64,000 nucleotides of DNA from Hydrogenophaga sp. (GTDB taxonomy: Bacteria; Pseudomonadota; Gammaproteobacteria; Burkholderiales; Burkholderiaceae_C): assembly GCF_011390835.1 (NCBI RefSeq), contig NZ_JAABRQ010000021.1, positions 1-64,000 on the forward strand. Reading direction: 5' to 3'. Of this stretch, positions 59,542 to 64,000 are shown piece by piece. Made by a program: the position numbers and the translations under genes. The notes beneath the pieces are model-generated. The model was not told the DNA's origin. It did no database searches and was given only the letters and a program-made list of their open reading frames with translations. Each line of letters begins with the position of its first letter. Positions within the stretch are counted from its first letter, which is position 1.

Positions 59542-60891
59542 CTACTTCAATCCGTAGGCCTTGGCCACCAGGCTTAGCGGGTGTTGCAGTTCGGGCGCGC
59601 CATGACCGTTTACTTCAAAGCCCTGCGCAATGTGGTGGCCGCCGAGCGGACAGTCCGAGCTGATGTAGTCGGGTTTGGCACCGTCTTTCATGGTGGCCAT
59701 GGCCTTGAACACCGGCTTACCGATCTTCATCGCCTGCTGGTGGGTGGCCTTCTTTACCCCGAAGGTGCCGGCGTGTCCGGAGCAGCGCTCGATCGTGTTG
59801 ATCGTGGTCTCTGGGATCATCTTGAGCATCTCTTCGGTTTTGCGACCAATGTTCTGCACCCGGCCGTGACAGGGGATCTGGTAGCTGATATTCCCCAGCT
59901 TCTGAGGAAACTCGGTCTTGAGCAGGCCATCTCGCTTGCGCGCCATGAAATACTCAAACGGGTCCCACATGTGTTCCTTGACCAGCTGGGTGTCGGCGTC
60001 ATCGGGGAACATCAGCGGGATTTCCTGCTTGAACATGAGTGCACAACTGGGCACGGCGGCGAGGATGGCATAGCCATCTTTCGCGTACTTCGCCAGCACC
60101 GGGATATTGGCTTCCTTGCTGTCCTGCACCGACTCTAGGTCACCCAGCTCCAGCTTGGGCATGCCACAGCATTTTTCCTTCTCGACCAGGGTATAAGGAA
60201 TGTCGTTGTGGTCAAGGATCTTGAGCAGATCCATGCCGATGCCCGGCTCGTTGTAGTTGATGTAACAGGTGGAGAAGATCGCCACCTTACCCGGAGTTTT
60301 CTCGCCGTCGACCACTTGTTTCGCTTGCGCATCGGGCGCGGCCGAACGAAACTTTTTGGACGCAAGCTCGGGTAGCCAAGCATCCCTGTCCACGCCAGCA
60401 AACTTCTCCATCAGACCGCGCGCCACCTGCGTCTTGTTGATGGCGTTGACTGCCTGCACCACGATGGGAATGCCAGCGAACTGGCCGTGCACATCGGTGG
60501 AAGCAAGCAGCTTCTCAGCGGTGCCGACTTCTCCCTTCTTGAACTTGATCGCCTTGGCGCGCAGCATGGTGTGCGGGAAATCCAGGTTCCACTCGTGCGG
60601 CGGGGTGTACGGACACTTGGTCATGTAGCACAGGTCGCACATGTAGCACTGATCGACCACTTTCCAGTAGTCCTTCTTGTCGACCCCGTCGACCTCCATC
60701 GTCTTGCTCTCGTCAACCAGATCGAACAGGGTGGGGAACGAGCCACATAGGCTAACGCACCGGCGGCAACCGTGGCAGATGTCGAAGATGCGCTCCAACT
60801 CATCGAAGCACTTTTCCTCGTTGTAGAAATCGGGATTTTTCCAGTCCAGCGCGTGCCGAGTGGGTGCTTGGAGGTTGCCTTCGGTGGCCAT
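59542..60891 (-). CDS. (Fe-S)-binding, GlpC/heterodisulfide-reductase-like protein
   Basis: CHGCRRCVSLCGSFPTLFDLVDE, CYMCDLCYMTKCPYTPPH, CCGMPKLELGD, CSGHAGTFG. Confidence 0.9.
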   Translation of the reverse strand: MATEGNLQAPTRHALDWKNPDFYNEEKCFDELERIFDICHGCRRCVSLCGSFPTLFDLVDESKTMEVDGVDKKDYWKVVDQCYMCDLCYMTKCPYTPPHEWNLDFPHTMLRAKAIKFKKGEVGTAEKLLASTDVHGQFAGIPIVVQAVNAINKTQVARGLMEKFAGVDRDAWLPELASKKFRSAAPDAQAKQVVDGEKTPGKVAIFSTCYINYNEPGIGMDLLKILDHNDIPYTLVEKEKCCGMPKLELGDLESVQDSKEANIPVLAKYAKDGYAILAAVPSCALMFKQEIPLMFPDDADTQLVKEHMWDPFEYFMARKRDGLLKTEFPQKLGNISYQIPCHGRVQNIGRKTEEMLKMIPETTINTIERCSGHAGTFGVKKATHQQAMKIGKPVFKAMATMKDGAKPDYISSDCPLGGHHIAQGFEVNGHGAPELQHPLSLVAKAYGLK

Positions 60892-60997
60892 GTGTGCTCC
60901 TCTTGGATGGGGATGTTGTCGTGGGCTTTTGCAAAAACTCGAAGTTCAGCACGATTCCTTGCAAGAGCCCGCTGGCGAGGGAAGTCCTCCCAGCGGA

Positions 60998-61080
60998 CAC
61001 CGCGAAACGGGCTTTGCCCGGCCGCAGGTGCCGCCCCCTTGAGGGGGTGTCGCGCCGCAGATGCGGCGCGGGGGTGGGTC
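60998..61080 (-). repeat. Dispersed intergenic repeat, subtype 2 (copy D), directly after the rubrerythrin stop
   Basis: Minus strand CCCACCCCCGCGCCGCATCTGCGGCGCGACACCCCCTCAAGGGGGCGGCACCTGCGGCCGGGCAAAGCCCGTTTCGCGGTGTCC. Confidence 0.8.
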
Positions 61081-61082
61081 AA

Positions 61083-61505
61083 TCAATCCACCAGCTCGGT
61101 GAGCGCCTTCTGATAGCGGTTAGCGTGCGATCGCTCGGCCTTGGCCAGCGTCTCGAACCAGTCGGCGACCTCGTCAAAACCTTCCTCGCGGGCGGTCTTG
61201 GCCATGCCGGGATACATGTCGGTGTACTCGTGCGTCTCGCCAGCCACCGCAGAGGCCAAGTTGTCGCGGGTCGAGCCGATCGGCATGCCGGTGGCGGGGT
61301 CACCAGACTGCTCCAGGAACTCCAGATGGCCATGCGCATGACCCGTTTCGCCTTCGGCCGTGGAGCGGAACAGGGCCGCCACGTCGTTCTGGCCTTCGAT
61401 GTCGGCCTTGTTTGCGAAATACAGGTAGCGGCGGTTGGCCTGGGATTCGCCAGCGAAGGCGTCTTTCAGGCACTGCTCGGTTTTCGAGCCTTTCAATGCG
61501 GCCAT
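61083..61505 (-). CDS. Rubrerythrin
   Basis: [74 protein letters not shown]. Confidence 0.93.
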   Translation of the reverse strand: MAALKGSKTEQCLKDAFAGESQANRRYLYFANKADIEGQNDVAALFRSTAEGETGHAHGHLEFLEQSGDPATGMPIGSTRDNLASAVAGETHEYTDMYPGMAKTAREEGFDEVADWFETLAKAERSHANRYQKALTELVD

Positions 61506-61890
61506 GGATATCTCCTTGTCGTGGTTGAAAAAACGCTCAGACGGCCAACCGGGATGGGCAGACCCCTGAGACAAAAAACACGATACGCGCCTGAGCGAGC
61601 TGCGTCTAATTGTTCTGGCCTATGTGACAAATTGCTCGAGACTATTGGCCAGCCTCGACTGATAACCGTTCTCAGCGCCGTCGACAAGTGCGCCCGAAAG
61701 CTTCAAACTGGACCAACGCGGCGGGCGGGGAAGGCGGCTATGGCCCATCCGTTTCGTCACATCAAACCCAAGGAAACCGCATGTCCGCACCGCATTTGCC
61801 GCGCCCAAGGTCAGACCGGCGCACCATGGAGTCCACCCCGGAACGACCGCCCCGAGATGGTGGCGCACCCGCTTGACGGAGCCGACGATC

Positions 61891-63606
61891 ATGAGCCACA
61901 CGGACACCGGAACCACAAGGGAAAACGCCCAAGGATTCAGCCAGGGTGCTGGCTACGTTCTGCCTGAGTATCCGTTTGTGCCGCCGCCAGAGCTGCAGGG
62001 CGGACCCACCGTTCGCCACGCGGTCGTGATCGTGGGCGGCGGCATCACCGGGCTCACGCTGGCGTGTTCGCTGGCCAGGCTGGGTGTGAGCGCCGTGCTG
62101 CTCGACGAGGACAACACGGTGGGCGTGAAGGGAGCCGCTTCGCGTGGTATCTGCTACACGCAGAAATCGCTGGAGATCTTCGACCGGCTAGGCATTTACA
62201 AGCGCATCGCCGCCAAGGGCGTGCAATGGAGCGTGGGCCGCACCTTTGCGGGAAAGGACGAGGTCTACCACTTTGATCTGCGCCAGCAGGGCAACTTTCA
62301 GCTCTCCGAACAGCCGCCTTTCATCAACATCCAGCAGTTCTACATCGAGGCCTACCTGGTCGACCGCATCCAGGCGCTGGGCGGCGTGGACCTGCGCTGG
62401 CAGAACCGGCTGGTCGATTTTGAGCAAGTGGCCGACTTCGCCACACTCACGGTTGAGACCCCGGCCGGGCGCTACCGCATCGAAGCTGAGCACGTGGTCG
62501 ACGCCACCGGCGCGCACAGCCCGATTCGGGCCTGGCTGCAGGTGCCGTTCGACAGCCAGCGCGGGGACGACCGCTGGTGCATCGCCGACGTGCGCTTCAC
62601 CACTCGCCCGCCACTTGAGCGCCACACCTGGATAGAAGCGCCGTTCAACGACAACCGCGCCGTCTGGCAGCACTTGATGGCCGACGACGTCTGGCGGCTC
62701 GACTACCAAATGGCGCCCAACGCCGACCCCGCAGAGGTTAGCCGCGAGGACCTGGTTCGTGCCCGCCTCGAGAGGCAGTTTGGTCCCGATGTGGAGGTGG
62801 AAATCGTCTGGGTCGGCCCCTACGCCTACCGCAGCGAGTGTGTTCACGCCCTGCGCCATGGCCGGGTGCTACTGGTGGGCGACGCGGTCAAGGTGGTGAG
62901 CCCATTTGGCGCGCGCGGCGGCAACACTGGCGTGGCCGACGCCGACAACCTGGCCTGGAAACTCGCCGCCGTATTGCAAGGCAAGGCCGATGCAGCGCTG
63001 CTGGCGAGTTACCACGACGAGCGGCTGGAAGCCGCGCAGCAAAACGTCTGCATCACCAACCGCACCGCGCGTTTCCTGCGGCCGGCCGATGGCACGGAGC
63101 GCCTGTTCCGCGACGCGGTGATTCACCTGGCGCGCCAGCAGCCCTTTGCTCGTGCATTGGTCAACACCGGTCGCATGGCCGTGGCCAACTCCTATTCGCG
63201 TTCGCACGCCTGCACCTACATGCCCGGCAGCGCCGCAGGGCAGTCGGCGCAGAACGTGCACTTCGCCTGGGCAGACGGCAGCCGAGGCACCGTCAACCAG
63301 CTGCTGGACTGGGCAGACGGTGACCTGCTCCTGCTGGTGTTCGGCGACCTCTCCGCCACCGCTGTGCAGCGCCTCCGCCGCCTGTGTTTCGACACGCCGC
63401 TGCGGTGCGTACAGGTGCTGGGGCCAGAGGCGCCGGCGCAGGCCATCGAACACGTGCGCGATCCACAAGGCCACCTGCAAGGCGCCTGCCATGTGTTCGG
63501 TCACGCCTGGGCGCTGGTGCGACCCGACGGCTATCTGGCCGCCAGTGGCGAGTCAGTGGGCGCACCCCTGATCGCCGCCATCGAACGATCGCTCGGCTTG
63601 CGCTGA
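61891..63606 (+). CDS. FAD-dependent aromatic monooxygenase (PheA/TfdB/MhpA family)
   Basis: AVVIVGGGITGLTLACSLARLGVSAVLLDED, RGICYTQKSLEIFDRLG, GRVLLVGDAVKVVSPFGARGGNTGVADADNLAWKLA. Confidence 0.92.
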   Translation: MSHTDTGTTRENAQGFSQGAGYVLPEYPFVPPPELQGGPTVRHAVVIVGGGITGLTLACSLARLGVSAVLLDEDNTVGVKGAASRGICYTQKSLEIFDRLGIYKRIAAKGVQWSVGRTFAGKDEVYHFDLRQQGNFQLSEQPPFINIQQFYIEAYLVDRIQALGGVDLRWQNRLVDFEQVADFATLTVETPAGRYRIEAEHVVDATGAHSPIRAWLQVPFDSQRGDDRWCIADVRFTTRPPLERHTWIEAPFNDNRAVWQHLMADDVWRLDYQMAPNADPAEVSREDLVRARLERQFGPDVEVEIVWVGPYAYRSECVHALRHGRVLLVGDAVKVVSPFGARGGNTGVADADNLAWKLAAVLQGKADAALLASYHDERLEAAQQNVCITNRTARFLRPADGTERLFRDAVIHLARQQPFARALVNTGRMAVANSYSRSHACTYMPGSAAGQSAQNVHFAWADGSRGTVNQLLDWADGDLLLLVFGDLSATAVQRLRRLCFDTPLRCVQVLGPEAPAQAIEHVRDPQGHLQGACHVFGHAWALVRPDGYLAASGESVGAPLIAAIERSLGLR

Positions 63607-63622
63607 CCCACCTGGGACAACC

Positions 63623-63841
63623 ATGAAACAATCACCCCAATTTCAAGACGCCGACACCTTCTACGAACAGCTGCTCGATGCCCACCAGGGCCTGAGTCGA
63701 GAGGCCTCGGAAGCGCTCAACGCGCGGCTGATCCTGATCCTGGCCAACCAGGTCGGTGATGCCCGGGTGCTGGCCGAGTGCATCGCTGCAGCGAGCCAGG
63801 CAGCGCCCGCCACAGCCCGACGACCGAGCAGCGTCGAATAA
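63623..63841 (+). CDS. DUF2783 domain protein
   Basis: DADTFYEQLLDAHQGLSREASEALNARLILILANQVGD; directly follows the FAD monooxygenase. Confidence 0.85.
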   Translation: MKQSPQFQDADTFYEQLLDAHQGLSREASEALNARLILILANQVGDARVLAECIAAASQAAPATARRPSSVE

Positions 63842-63868
63842 AATCAGTCCATTCCCGAGTTTCCTTTG

Positions 63869-63890
63869 ACGGCGCCCTGCGGGGCGCCGT
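63869..63890. other. Hairpin ACGGCGCC-CTGCGG-GGCGCCGT upstream of valS
   Basis: Perfect 8-bp stem; no U-tract follows. Confidence 0.6.
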
Positions 63891-63909
63891 GTCACTTTCT
63901 GGCACCCCC

Positions 63910-64000
63910 ATGACCGAACCGCTGCAACAACCTGGCCTGTCTTCCCTGTCCAAGTCCTTCGAGCCCTCGGCGCTGGAAGCACACTGGGGTCCGGAGTGGG
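63910..64000 (+). CDS. valS: Valyl-tRNA synthetase, N-terminal start (truncated by the window)
   Basis: MTEPLQQPGLSSLSKSFEPSALEAHWGPEW matches the beta-proteobacterial ValS N-terminus. Confidence 0.82.
   Translation, partial: MTEPLQQPGLSSLSKSFEPSALEAHWGPEW

Noticed and set aside
60864-61967. 367-aa plus-strand ORF across the rubrerythrin region
   Set aside because: Crosses a repeat, an antisense gene and an intergenic region; not coherent as a protein
63869-63890. Hairpin before valS as a Rho-independent terminator
   Set aside because: Strong stem but followed by GTCACTTTCT rather than a U-tract; listed only as a hairpin
1-64000. CRISPR arrays, tRNA/rRNA genes, intact insertion sequences or prophage
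   Set aside because: No regularly spaced repeats, no tRNA-like or rRNA segments and no transposase/integrase motifs noticed by eye; tRNAscan-SE and ISfinder would be needed to confirm

Overview
This is a GC-rich bacterial chromosomal window, most consistent with a Comamonadaceae/Burkholderiales (Hydrogenophaga-like) genome by gene content. It is densely packed, mostly with housekeeping genes. It begins in the 3' end of prfC and ends in the 5' end of valS. Recognisable genes between them include purN, a yceH-like gene, an acyl-CoA dehydrogenase pair, ribF-ileS-lspA, a gspE-like ATPase, mscS, tatD, lolD/lolC-E, recJ, an AlgZ/AlgR-like two-component pair, argH, a ybhN-clsB-ybhP-like cluster, lldD, dinB, PPi-type pfk, queF, yaaA, a rubrerythrin/Fe-S/DUF3501 cluster and a flavin monooxygenase with DUF2783. 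I saw no rRNA, tRNA, CRISPR array, intact IS element or prophage. The points most worth a second look are: (1) one ORF fusing an HSL-type esterase to a Baeyer-Villiger-type flavin monooxygenase; (2) a family of about 80-bp GC-rich palindromic repeats, at least six copies in two subtypes, each directly after a stop codon and in the same orientation as the upstream gene, with one copy running into the predicted lolD N-terminus; (3) two decaying genes, an acyl-CoA ligase 3' fragment with a 1-nt frameshift and a Crp/Fnr regulator with an internal deletion; (4) a locus of two large secreted DUF11 proteins flanking a divergent lipoprotein; (5) a dinB/enoyl-CoA hydratase out-of-frame overlap. All calls come from reading the sequence and the supplied ORF translations. 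No database search was run.
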